A stretch of DNA of 64,000 bases from NCBI GenBank assembly GCA_947492995.1, contig CANLOU010000001.1, forward strand, positions 567,001-631,000, given 5' to 3'. The notes beneath the pieces were generated by a model. The model was not told the DNA's origin and made no database searches. It saw nothing but the letters and a program-made list of their open reading frames with translations. Below, one piece after another: positions 25,514-33,815 of this stretch (within the stretch, counting starts at the first letter, position 1; each line of letters opens with the position of its first letter). The translations under genes and the position numbers were made by a program. Source of the stretch: an uncultured Litoreibacter sp. Its GTDB lineage: Bacteria; Pseudomonadota; Alphaproteobacteria; Rhodobacterales; Rhodobacteraceae.

Positions 25514-27967
25514 TCATGCGCGGATACGCTTGTTTTCGGGGTCCCACAACGGCGCGTCTGCTTGCACCACGGCGGCGTGTTTCTTGCCGTAGATTTCCAC
25601 CTGCAGCTCGGTGCCCGGCGTCGCGGCCTTGGTCTTCACCACGCCCAGCGCCACCGATTTGTTGATCCGGTGGCCCCAGTCGCCCGAGGTGGTCTCCCCC
25701 ACGATCTCGTCGCCCATCCACACCGGCGACATGTAGGGCGCGTCCGCGTCGCCTGCCTCCACGATCAGCGTGACAAAGCCCTTCGCAGGGCCTTGCTGCA
25801 TCTCGCTGGCCAGCGCCGCTTTGCCCGGGAAGTCCTGCTCCTTGTTCAGGCGCAGGAAGCGGTCCAGCCCGCCTTCCAGAAGCGTGTAGTCGGTCGACAA
25901 GTCGCCCTTCCACGTCCGGTACCCTTTCTCGATCCGCATCGAGTTCAGCGCATACATCCCAAACGGCGCGGCACCCGCCGCACGGAGGGCATCATACGCA
26001 ACCGAGCTGTCTTCGAACGAGGTATGCACCTCCCAACCCAGCTCCCCTGCAAACGAGATGCGGAACAGCTTGGCGGGTTTGCCCGCCACGGTGGCGTCCT
26101 GAATGGTCAGCCAGCCGCTTTCAAGGTCCGCGCCTTCGCAGACGCCCGCCAGCATCTCGCGCGACTTCGGGCCGGTCAGCAGAAGGGTGGACCACTCCGT
26201 CGTGATGTCCGTCAGCGTCAAGGAGCCGTCGGCAGGCAGGCGGTTTTGCAGGTATTCAAAGTCATGCCACTGCGCCACGGCGGCGGTCATGATCCAGAAA
26301 TCATCCTCGCCCCAGCGAATGATGGTGACCTCGGTGACAATGCGGCCACGCGTATCGGTGAAATACCCAAGGTTCATCCGGCCCGCTTTTGGCAAGGCCC
26401 CCGCAATCTGGGTGCGCAGCCATTCGGCGGCCCCGTCACCCGACAGCGTGTAGCGAGAGAAGCCCGGCATATCCAAGACCCCGGCGGAGTTGGTGCAGGC
26501 CTCAACCTCGCGCTTGATCCCCGCTTCCCAAGGGCCGGTGCGCGCCCATGTCTGCGTCGCCTCCTCGGACGTGTCTTCGCCCTCCTGCGCGAACCAGTTG
26601 GCGCGTTCCCAGCCATTGTAGGCGCCCATCTGCGCACCGGAGGCCAGCAGCGTTGCGTGGTTTGCTGACAGCTTCTTGTCGCGACCGGCAGGCCATTCGT
26701 GATGCGGGAAATGCATCGCGTATTCGTGGCCATAGGTCTCCAACGCCTTGGCGTGGCAATAGTCGTGATCGGCGTAGTCGGTGTAGCGGCGCGGGTCGAC
26801 GGACCACATGTCCATCTCCGTCTCGCCATGCATGATCCATTCCGACAAGACCTTGCCGGCCCCGCCGCCTTGGGCAATGCCGAAGGTGAAGGAGTGGCCT
26901 TCAAATGCGTTCTTCACGCCGGGCATCGGGCCGATCATCGGCAACCCGTCAGGCGCGTAAGGAATGGGGCCGTTGATGTTGCGCTCCACCCCGCCTTCGC
27001 CCAGCAGCGGCAGACGCGCCATCGCGTCTTCGATGTAGAACTCAAGCCGTTCCAGATCGTCCGGGTACAGCTGGAAGGAGAAATCTTCCGGCATCGGGTC
27101 CTCAGGCGTCACCCAATGTGCCTTGCAGTTGCGCTCATACGGCCCAAGGTTCAGGCCGGATTTGTCCTGCCGTAGGTAGTAGCTGATGTCGGGGTCGCGG
27201 ATCATCGGCATCTTGTGCCCCTGCTCCTTGGTCCACGCTTCCAGCTCAGGCAGCTGGTCCGTCAGGAAATACTGGTGCGACATCACCACCATCGGCACGG
27301 TGCGCCCGCCGAACGGCTTGAACAACTCGCCCACGCGCTGCGCGTAGTAACCCGCGCAGTTCACCACGATCTCGGCGCGGATCTCGCCTTTGTCGGTTTT
27401 CACGATCCACTCGTCGCCGTCGCGGTCCAGCCCGGTCACGGGGCAGAACCGCTCAATCCGGCCGCCCTTGTCGCGCGCGCCTTTGGCCAAGGCCTGCGTC
27501 AGCTGCGCGGGGTCGATGTCCCCGTCAAGGCTATCCCAAAGCCCGCCCATCAGGTCATGCGTTTCCATAAATGGGTTGTGGGCGCGCAGCTCCTCGTTGG
27601 TGCATACGTCCATCTCAAGCCCTTGGTGGCGGGCCTGCGACGCGATCTTTTCGAACTCCTGCATCCGCTCTTTGCTATGCGCCAGCCGGATGGAACCTGT
27701 GACGTGGTAGTTCATCGGGTAGTCCACGTCGTCGGCCAGCGTGCGGTACATCTCCAGCCCGAAGCGCTGCATGTTCATCACCGCCCAGTTCGGCGCGAAG
27801 TTGGGGCAGTTGCCCGCCGCGTGCCATGTCGACCCAGCGGTCAGCTCGTTCTTCTCCAACAGCACGCAGTCTTTCCAGCCCGCCTTCGCCAGATGGTACA
27901 GGGTCGAGGTGCCGACGACCCCGCCGCCGATGATGACCACGCGGGCCGTTGTTGGAAAATCAGACAT
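25514..27967 (-). CDS. FAD-dependent oxidoreductase/GcvT fusion, dimethylglycine or sarcosine dehydrogenase-like (copy 1)
   Basis: An 817-residue paralogue of the 21645 protein with the same layout. The N-terminal FAD domain has VVIIGGGVVGTSTLYHLA and STWHAAGN with H49 at the covalent-FAD position; copy 1 continues GNCPNF where copy 2 has GLIAQL, so their active sites differ. A GcvT tetrahydrofolate-binding half follows (PGFSRYTLSGDGAAEWLR, LGWEVHTSFEDSSVA, IEKGYRTWKGDL). It starts 11 bases after the GFA gene. Two divergent copies in one operon suggest successive demethylation steps (dimethylglycine, then sarcosine) or two substrates. Confidence 0.92.
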   Translation of the reverse strand: MSDFPTTARVVIIGGGVVGTSTLYHLAKAGWKDCVLLEKNELTAGSTWHAAGNCPNFAPNWAVMNMQRFGLEMYRTLADDVDYPMNYHVTGSIRLAHSKERMQEFEKIASQARHQGLEMDVCTNEELRAHNPFMETHDLMGGLWDSLDGDIDPAQLTQALAKGARDKGGRIERFCPVTGLDRDGDEWIVKTDKGEIRAEIVVNCAGYYAQRVGELFKPFGGRTVPMVVMSHQYFLTDQLPELEAWTKEQGHKMPMIRDPDISYYLRQDKSGLNLGPYERNCKAHWVTPEDPMPEDFSFQLYPDDLERLEFYIEDAMARLPLLGEGGVERNINGPIPYAPDGLPMIGPMPGVKNAFEGHSFTFGIAQGGGAGKVLSEWIMHGETEMDMWSVDPRRYTDYADHDYCHAKALETYGHEYAMHFPHHEWPAGRDKKLSANHATLLASGAQMGAYNGWERANWFAQEGEDTSEEATQTWARTGPWEAGIKREVEACTNSAGVLDMPGFSRYTLSGDGAAEWLRTQIAGALPKAGRMNLGYFTDTRGRIVTEVTIIRWGEDDFWIMTAAVAQWHDFEYLQNRLPADGSLTLTDITTEWSTLLLTGPKSREMLAGVCEGADLESGWLTIQDATVAGKPAKLFRISFAGELGWEVHTSFEDSSVAYDALRAAGAAPFGMYALNSMRIEKGYRTWKGDLSTDYTLLEGGLDRFLRLNKEQDFPGKAALASEMQQGPAKGFVTLIVEAGDADAPYMSPVWMGDEIVGETTSGDWGHRINKSVALGVVKTKAATPGTELQVEIYGKKHAAVVQADAPLWDPENKRIRA

Positions 27968-27978
27968 GAACGTCTCCC

Positions 27979-28350
27979 TTATTGTTCGTGCTGCGGAAGC
28001 GTGTCCGCGATTTCGTAATAGTCGCCCTTGTCGGCGACGAAGATGTGTTTCTCGATTTTTAGGCCGGTCGGCCCGTCAATGGCCCCCAGCGAAAAGCTCA
28101 TGGATGTCTCGTTGTTATGCTTCCAGAACAGGTTGCAGCCGCAGCCCGCGCAAAATCCGCGCTTGGCGCTGTCAGAGGACGCGTACCATGTGACCTCGCC
28201 GCTGATCTTGATATCCGCTTGCTCCACCACGGCCGACGCCCAGATATTGCCCGACTGCTTGCGGCATTGCCCGCAATGGCAGTTCGACACGCTCCACGTT
28301 TTGCCGGTGACCTCGAACGCGCAGGCCCCGCAATTGCATGACCCTTTCAT
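27979..28350 (-). CDS. GFA-family protein (glutathione-dependent formaldehyde-activating type)
   Basis: A 123-residue zinc protein. All expected cysteines are visible: C5, C7 and C10 in SCNCGAC, C24, C26 and C29 in NCHCGQC, and C67, C70 and C72 in FCAGCGC. The best-known family member, Gfa, was described as promoting S-hydroxymethylglutathione formation from formaldehyde and glutathione, although that activity is debated. Next to dehydrogenases that can release formaldehyde, a formaldehyde-handling role fits well. Its start overlaps the LysE stop (TGATG). Confidence 0.88.
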   Translation of the reverse strand: MKGSCNCGACAFEVTGKTWSVSNCHCGQCRKQSGNIWASAVVEQADIKISGEVTWYASSDSAKRGFCAGCGCNLFWKHNNETSMSFSLGAIDGPTGLKIEKHIFVADKGDYYEIADTLPQHEQ

Positions 28351-28970
28351 CACGCCCTCCCCGGTGTGGACGCGCTGCCCAGCGCGACGCCGTAAATGAC
28401 AAAGCAGGCCGCCATAACGCGGCGCACCCAGACATTCAGGATCGCGCTCATGGCGGACCGTCCGATGCCCGCCCCGATGGCGGTGTAGGTCAGGTAGCTG
28501 GCGGCGGTGATGGTCAGCGCCGTCGGCATGATGACCCACATCTGCGACCAGACGGGGATGTCGGGCTGCACAAACTGCGTGAAGGCCGCGAAATAGCCTG
28601 TGACGGATTTGACGTTGATCGTCGCGATCAGGAAGGCCTTGCCGTAGATCGACGTGGCCGACACCGCGCGCGGGGCGACGGGCTTGGCCGCGTTCAGCCA
28701 ACCGCGCGCGCCCAGATAGATCAGGACTGCCGCGCCGATCAGCTTGCCGTAGAAGAACGCGTCGGGAAAGGACGCCAGCAGCGCCGTCACGCCTGCGGCT
28801 GACAGGAACAGAAACAGCGTGGCTTGGGTCAGGATGCCCAGCACGCCCCAAAGCGAGCGCTTGAACCCATGCGTCATGCCGTTGGTCACGCAGTTCACCG
28901 CGTTTGGCCCCGGCGTGGTGACGAAGACCACCCAGAACAGAGCGAATATGATCCAACCCTCGGCGCTCAT
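28350..28970 (-). CDS. LysE-family exporter
   Basis: A 206-residue inner-membrane protein with five to six hydrophobic helices and the LysE/RhtB signature near the N-terminus (VFVTTPGPNAV, about residues 15-25) followed by GFKRSLWGVLGI. These proteins export amino acids or related small solutes. In this operon the cargo could be an amino acid or amine linked to the demethylation pathway. It begins one base after the regulator stop and is coupled to the GFA gene by TGATG. Confidence 0.88.
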   Translation of the reverse strand: MSAEGWIIFALFWVVFVTTPGPNAVNCVTNGMTHGFKRSLWGVLGILTQATLFLFLSAAGVTALLASFPDAFFYGKLIGAAVLIYLGARGWLNAAKPVAPRAVSATSIYGKAFLIATINVKSVTGYFAAFTQFVQPDIPVWSQMWVIMPTALTITAASYLTYTAIGAGIGRSAMSAILNVWVRRVMAACFVIYGVALGSASTPGRA

Positions 28971-28971
28971 C

Positions 28972-29544
28972 TCAATACACCGGCGGGGAGATGACCCAAA
29001 TCAGGGTCGCGGGCCCCGAATACGGGTTGCTCCATTTATAGGGCTCGCCGCGCAGCCGAAAGCTGTCGCCGGTGCCAAGGCTGTGGGTGGTCCCGTTGAT
29101 CCAGATGTCCAGCTTGCCCGACACCACATAGGCCACCTCTTGCGTGTCGCGCCGCACTTCGTGCTCGATGCTGGACCCAGCCTCGAACGTGGAATGCAAC
29201 ACCTCGAAATCATCCGTCAGGTCGGGGGACAGCAATTCCTCGATCAGCCCGTCTTCGCGCGACCCGATGGGCCGGCGGGAGGCGGCGCGCACGATATAAC
29301 CCTGCTCTTCAAACACCGCCGCGTCTTGGCGAAACAGGCTCGACACCGACACATCCAGCGCCTTGGCGATGGAGCGCAGGTCGGTGACGCTGGGGTCGGA
29401 TTTGCCGCGCTCCACCTGGCTCAACCACCCGACGGAGCGGCCCAGCATGTCCGACAGATCGACCAGCGTCAGCCCGCGCGCTTTACGCAGCGCACGAAGG
29501 TCGGCACCAAGCGATTGAGGCTGAGACGGGTCGGAATGCAGCAT
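28972..29544 (-). CDS. XRE-cupin transcriptional regulator
   Basis: A 190-residue regulator. The N-terminal helix-turn-helix (about residues 10-65: LRALRKARGLTLVDLSDMLG, then GWLSQVERGKSDPSVTDLRS) is followed by a C-terminal cupin sensor domain (about residues 110-190, EHEVRRDTQEVAYVVSGKL and SFRLRGEPYKWSNPYSG). I start at the ATG at 29544 (an in-frame ATG at 29556 is possible). It is the first gene of the one-carbon operon, and a perfect inverted repeat lies 26-54 bases upstream, so it probably autoregulates the operon in response to a small ligand bound by the cupin. Confidence 0.9.
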   Translation of the reverse strand: MLHSDPSQPQSLGADLRALRKARGLTLVDLSDMLGRSVGWLSQVERGKSDPSVTDLRSIAKALDVSVSSLFRQDAAVFEEQGYIVRAASRRPIGSREDGLIEELLSPDLTDDFEVLHSTFEAGSSIEHEVRRDTQEVAYVVSGKLDIWINGTTHSLGTGDSFRLRGEPYKWSNPYSGPATLIWVISPPVY

Positions 29545-29569
29545 AACACCAAGCAAGAGAATGAGGGGG

Positions 29570-29598
29570 TCGTGAAATTTTATGGCCTTTTTTCACGA
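29570..29598. promoter_or_regulatory. Inverted-repeat operator candidate upstream of the XRE-cupin gene
   Basis: TCGTGAAA at 29570-29577 and TTTCACGA at 29591-29598 are perfect inverted 8-base arms separated by 13 bases. The centre lies about 40 bases upstream of the regulator start, where an autoregulated promoter would be. Symmetry, position and the dimeric nature of XRE proteins support an operator; no binding data exist here. Confidence 0.55.
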
Positions 29599-29734
29599 AA
29601 CAGGAAACCTACGAGTCGTGCAAGAAAATTCGTCGCCGTAGAGCCGCGAAGCCGCCCCTGATGCAAACGTGATTTGAGGCGTTACCAGATTGGCCCGATG
29701 CTGCCGGGCAGTCATAGTGTTGTAGGTCTCTCCC

Positions 29735-31084
29735 ATGCTCCCACTCCTGCGTTCTGTCCTTGCCGCCTCCCTGCTGGCCTTGTCCTTCATCGGCGCGGCG
29801 CAGGCCCAGTCATTGCCCGACCACGTTATCCAGGCCTATGGCGAACCCCCCGCCATCCCCCAAGGCCCCCTGTCCGAGGACCTGCGCAACGCCGTGCGCA
29901 CCGTGTTCGAGGTCAGCGTCGCTCAGGCAAATTGGGCGCGCGACCAGGACGCGGGCCTCTACGAAATCGTCGAGGCGGGCGACCCGCGCCTCGTCTGGCT
30001 CATCGCCGACATGATGCGCTTCACCTGGCGGCAGGAATTCGACGACGCGCTGGCCGACGCCGGGGCCAAGCTTTTGGGCATCGAATACACATCCATCCAG
30101 CGCTGGCACGAGCTGACCGACCACCTGATCGCGTGGGACATCCCTGAATACCCCGGATACCTGGACACCAAGAAGGTCATCTTCACCCGCTTCCTGCCCG
30201 ATCTGGACCGCATCTTTGTGGAGGGCGACATCGACTGGCGGCACGTGTCATGGGGCGGGGTGCTGATCGACAACCGCGCCTACGACACCACGGACGAGAC
30301 CTGCAACTGCATCCCCGCCGCCGACAACCCCGAGGTCGCCACCGCGGCAGACACCACGTGGCTCAAGGACGACGACATCGTCTTTGGCATCACCATTAAC
30401 GGCGAATCCCGCGCCTACCCCCGCCGCATCATGGAGGTGCGCGAGATGGTCAACGACACGCTGGGCGGGCGCGATCTGGGCATCCCCTATTGCACGCTGT
30501 GCGGCGCCGCGCAGGCCTATTTCACCGACGGCTTGGCGCAGCGGCCCATCTTGCGGACGTCGGGCCTGCTGATCCGGTCCAACAAGGTCATGTATGACCT
30601 CAACACCTACTCCGTCTTCGACACTTTCCTCGGCACCGCCGTCACCGGGCCCTTGGCCGAACAGGGCGTGCAGCTGGAACAGGCCTCTGTGGTGACCACC
30701 GACTGGGGCACGTGGAAGCGGCAACACCCCGACACCACCGTCTTGCTGGAGCGCTACGCCCTTGGCCGCGACCCCGATTTCCGCAGCGGCCGCGACGCCC
30801 GTGGGCCGATCTTCCCCGTGGGCGACGTCGACCCGCGGCTGCCCGTCCATGAGGACGTCATCGGCGTCACCACCGCGTCGGGTAAACCCGTGGCCTTCCA
30901 ACGCAGCACCGCGCTGCTCGCCCTCCGCGAAGGCGCCGAGATCCGTTATGAAAACGTCCGGCTGGAGCTATCTGCAGGCGGCATCAAGGCGGTTGGCACA
31001 GACGACGCCGACCTCGGCAGCCACGAGGCCTTCTGGTTCGCATGGTCGCAATTTCATCCGGAAACGGAGCTGTGGGTGGAGTGA
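29735..31084 (+). CDS. DUF3179 domain-containing exported protein
   Basis: A 449-residue protein with a signal peptide (about residues 1-24, ending AAQAQ). The DUF3179 domain covers roughly residues 190-440 and shows GESRAYPRRIM, IPYCTLCGAAQAYF with two cysteines, TSGLLIRSNKVMYD and late GKPVAFQR segments. The family is widespread in bacteria and archaea and its function is unknown; predicted location is the periplasm. It diverges from the XRE-cupin operon, but no functional link is shown. Confidence 0.85.
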   Translation: MLPLLRSVLAASLLALSFIGAAQAQSLPDHVIQAYGEPPAIPQGPLSEDLRNAVRTVFEVSVAQANWARDQDAGLYEIVEAGDPRLVWLIADMMRFTWRQEFDDALADAGAKLLGIEYTSIQRWHELTDHLIAWDIPEYPGYLDTKKVIFTRFLPDLDRIFVEGDIDWRHVSWGGVLIDNRAYDTTDETCNCIPAADNPEVATAADTTWLKDDDIVFGITINGESRAYPRRIMEVREMVNDTLGGRDLGIPYCTLCGAAQAYFTDGLAQRPILRTSGLLIRSNKVMYDLNTYSVFDTFLGTAVTGPLAEQGVQLEQASVVTTDWGTWKRQHPDTTVLLERYALGRDPDFRSGRDARGPIFPVGDVDPRLPVHEDVIGVTTASGKPVAFQRSTALLALREGAEIRYENVRLELSAGGIKAVGTDDADLGSHEAFWFAWSQFHPETELWVE

Positions 31085-31111
31085 GACTGCCTGACTTACT
31101 ATCATAAAAAA

Positions 31112-32095
31112 TCAATCAGTATTTATACAGACCGCACTTATTTTTCCCGGGAATTCAAACTCACTGATCGCTGTTACTACGTCTTGCAAAGAAACAACGA
31201 CATACTCCATTAGCAAAATGAACTCATTCTCCAAGAGCTGTTTTTCAGTAATAATACTCATAGGCGTGGCATGAAGTAGGCGACTTGTAAGACGATAGAG
31301 AAAGTCATACTGATCTGCCATGTTGACGCGATCTGCTTCGCCTCTCCAATTCCATCGACCTAGATATTTTTTCGCAAGGTCTTCGTTTTTTAATTCGTTC
31401 TTGAACGCGTCGATATGACCCTCAACCAAGTCCAGATTCTGCTGAAGCATCGGTAAGTTTTTTGTCCTCAACAAATGGGCTTGGTACCCATACCCATTAA
31501 AGGTTGCCGCAGCAGCACCAAGTGCAAATGTCCGGCGGGCCCGTCTATCCAATTCTTCTTTTCGACTTCTGATTTCAATACTGATACCGGAGATTTTTGC
31601 TTCACTGAATTCCTCGCTGTCTCCAGACTTCTTGAGAATATCATCTATTATCTTACTATCCTCTTTATCAAACTTCTCGAACATTTCTGCTTCCGCAGTG
31701 AGTTTTTCGATCAAACCGCTCACGTCGTCTCGTTGGTTCTTGAGAAATTGGCCATAAAAAAATAATCCCCAAGAATGGTCCACCAAGAATAGCCTGAGCC
31801 AAACTAGATTCTCGAAGAGGTATCTGGCTAACGCCAATGCATCCATTGAAGATGGGCTTTGAATTTCTCTAAACAAGGAACTAATCTTCTCGATAGAACC
31901 TATCTGCGCTCTCAATACCCAGTGTATGCTACCATTCGGGGAAGCCCCTTCTGACCTAGACTTAATTTCAAGAAACTTCTGTGTTCCTTGGACCTTCGAC
32001 AACGTGCATGGAAGCTGATTATCAATAATAGCACGAACTTCTTCCATTAAGGTCTCAAGGGACGATGCCATAACTACATCTGATTCCGAATTCAT
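31112..32095 (-). CDS. AT-rich orphan gene, DUF5677-like (possibly HEPN-like)
   Basis: A 327-residue, mostly helical soluble protein with a strikingly different base composition from its neighbours: 20 of 60 bases are G or C at 31201-31260 versus 40 of 60 at 30001-30060 (counted by hand). Codons such as ATA, TTA, AGA and AAA are common. The segment ARYLFENLVWLRLFL plus a late YRLTSRLLHATP resembles the DUF5677-type pattern (Arg/Glu helix, then Tyr..Ser...His); some related families are HEPN-like, but I cannot establish this. The ATG at 32095 follows GGTGGG; an upstream TTG is less likely. It appears to be a recently acquired single gene. Function unknown. Confidence 0.7.
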   Translation of the reverse strand: MNSESDVVMASSLETLMEEVRAIIDNQLPCTLSKVQGTQKFLEIKSRSEGASPNGSIHWVLRAQIGSIEKISSLFREIQSPSSMDALALARYLFENLVWLRLFLVDHSWGLFFYGQFLKNQRDDVSGLIEKLTAEAEMFEKFDKEDSKIIDDILKKSGDSEEFSEAKISGISIEIRSRKEELDRRARRTFALGAAAATFNGYGYQAHLLRTKNLPMLQQNLDLVEGHIDAFKNELKNEDLAKKYLGRWNWRGEADRVNMADQYDFLYRLTSRLLHATPMSIITEKQLLENEFILLMEYVVVSLQDVVTAISEFEFPGKISAVCINTD

Positions 32096-32179
32096 TTGGC
32101 CCACCAAATAAAAATTTAGATTTCAAGTTCCTTTTTATAGCTAGCAAGGAGTCGAATTGGTGAAAACAGAAAAGCCCCC

Positions 32180-33184
32180 TCACCCATCCCCAAAATGCTC
32201 CACCTGTCCCTTGCCTGCGTCCCGCAAATTTTGCGCGGTGGTGGCGAGGTGGTCGGCGAAGCCCTGGAACTGGTCGGCCATTTGCCCTGTGTCGTCGCTG
32301 AAGGCGAAGCCCTGCAGTTGTGCCTCTAGCCGTTCGCGGGCCATCCAGGCCATGTGGCGGGCATATTCGCTGGCCGCGACATGGGCGGGGTCTACCAAAG
32401 CCAGTTGGTCAAACCGCGAAAAATCGGGAAAGGATATGTCGCGCGGCACGTAGCCGTTGACCATCGTGATCCGCTCGCCCTGCGCGCGCAGCCCCTTGGC
32501 ACGGTGGACCACCATGTTGCCCTGCTGCAAAACCGCATAGCCCGGCCCGGGCATATCGGGCGCCACGATCTTGGCGGGGTCCAGCGGCTTGCCCGCCTTC
32601 GTCAGCTCCGCCACCTCGTGCTTGGTGCCACGGTAATATTCGAACTCCCCACCCTCGACGGAGTTTGGGTCGGTGACAAACATCACGAAGTCGATGCGCA
32701 GCGTGTCGACATGCCATTTGTCGACATTCTCGCCGACCTCCAGCGGGTTGTAATTCAGGTGCCCCATCTGATGCGGGATTGTGTGCGGCAGCAGCGGGAT
32801 ACCCGCGATCTTTGACATGGCCGCCGTCACCTCGGGGCACATGCACAGGTCGCGCAGGAATTTTGACTGATACGTCCCACCCCGCACATTGCGCGCGATG
32901 CGGGCGTTGCTTGTGGTGTATTTCTCCAACTGGCGGGTCACATCCAACAGGCAGGCTGCGCCCTCGTCACTGAGAACGCGGAAGATCGACGTCACCCCGA
33001 AGGGCGTCGGGCAGCTGGCAATGTCGTCGTCGCCATAGCCAAGGTCCTTCAGCGACAGCACCGTGTCGGGGTATTCGATTTGCAAATGCCTGCCCGCGTC
33101 AAAAACCGGCTCGTTCTCCAGTGGCGGAAAGCCGTCGGGAGTGACGGTCGGAAAGTCCAACGGGGTGGCGAGATATCCGGTCAT
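32180..33184 (-). CDS. Putative 2-oxoglutarate/Fe(II)-dependent oxygenase
   Basis: A 334-residue soluble protein. A WHVDTLRIDFVMF segment gives a possible HxD iron site (H158, D160), and QGNMVVHRAKGL with H227 supplies the distal histidine, followed by ERITMVNGYV with R238, which fits the 2-oxoglutarate-binding arginine. Between them, GGEFEYYRGTKHEV resembles the conserved Gly/Glu strand of double-stranded beta-helix oxygenases. The order H-x-D ... H ... R and the spacings match this superfamily. Substrate unknown. Neighbours give no clue. It is confident as a gene, moderate as to family. Confidence 0.7.
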   Translation of the reverse strand: MTGYLATPLDFPTVTPDGFPPLENEPVFDAGRHLQIEYPDTVLSLKDLGYGDDDIASCPTPFGVTSIFRVLSDEGAACLLDVTRQLEKYTTSNARIARNVRGGTYQSKFLRDLCMCPEVTAAMSKIAGIPLLPHTIPHQMGHLNYNPLEVGENVDKWHVDTLRIDFVMFVTDPNSVEGGEFEYYRGTKHEVAELTKAGKPLDPAKIVAPDMPGPGYAVLQQGNMVVHRAKGLRAQGERITMVNGYVPRDISFPDFSRFDQLALVDPAHVAASEYARHMAWMARERLEAQLQGFAFSDDTGQMADQFQGFADHLATTAQNLRDAGKGQVEHFGDG

Positions 33185-33336
33185 TGCGGGCTCCTGAAAC
33201 CATGTGATTTACCGGCACGCTATGCGATTTTTCGTCCCGAGAACAGCTTGGCTCCGACACCGCACTATCGCTTCCAAGAGGCGGGTAAATGAGTGGTTAA
33301 CAAAAATTGTAGAAGTGTTTTAGGTCAATGCCTTAC

Positions 33337-33356
33337 AAAAAACGACGCGTGCGTCG
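33337..33356 (-). terminator. Rho-independent terminator of the thiolase/fRMsr operon
   Basis: CGACG at 33343-33347 and CGTCG at 33352-33356 enclose a small loop; read on the minus strand the stem is followed by a run of six T (A-tract at 33337-33342). It lies just after the stop of the 33363 gene. Confidence 0.65.
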
Positions 33357-33362
33357 CGGCTG

Positions 33363-33815
33363 CTAAACCTGCCCGAAAACCGACCCCAGCATCGCCGCCA
33401 TCTGATCCGCATCACCCTGAGTGAAGGCATCCGGCCGGTCGCTATCAATATCGAAGACGGCGATCAGTTTGCCCGCCCCGTCCCGGACCGGCAAGACCAG
33501 TTCCGAGCGCGTCGAGGAGGCGCACGCGATATGCCCCGGGAAGCCATCGACATCGGCCACCAGCTGGGTCTGCCCCGTCGTGGCCGCCGCCCCGCACACG
33601 CCCTTTGAAAATGGGATCACCAGGCATCCATGCCCGCCCTGATACGGCCCGATCTTCAACAGCTCCGGCCCCACCACCCGGTAGAAGCCGGTCCAGTCAA
33701 ACCGGTCATCGGAGTGGTGAACCTCACACGCCACAGTGGCCATCAAAGCCACCACGTCCGTCTCCCCCTCCGTCAGGCTGGCAATGACCTGCCCAAGTTC
33801 TTTGTAGTCCAGCAT
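33363..33815 (-). CDS. msrC: Free methionine-(R)-sulfoxide reductase (GAF domain, fRMsr)
   Basis: A 150-residue single GAF-domain enzyme that reduces free L-methionine-(R)-S-oxide in the cytoplasm. All three functional cysteines are present: C64 in HGCLVIP, C74 in GVCGAA and C98 in HIACAS, with the same 10- and 24-residue spacings as the E. coli enzyme (C84, C94, C118). DWTGFYRV and the FPGHIAC segment are also family-typical. The start overlaps the thiolase stop (TGATG), so the two are translationally coupled. The frame is open upstream but that part is inside the thiolase gene. Confidence 0.92.
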   Translation of the reverse strand: MLDYKELGQVIASLTEGETDVVALMATVACEVHHSDDRFDWTGFYRVVGPELLKIGPYQGGHGCLVIPFSKGVCGAAATTGQTQLVADVDGFPGHIACASSTRSELVLPVRDGAGKLIAVFDIDSDRPDAFTQGDADQMAAMLGSVFGQV

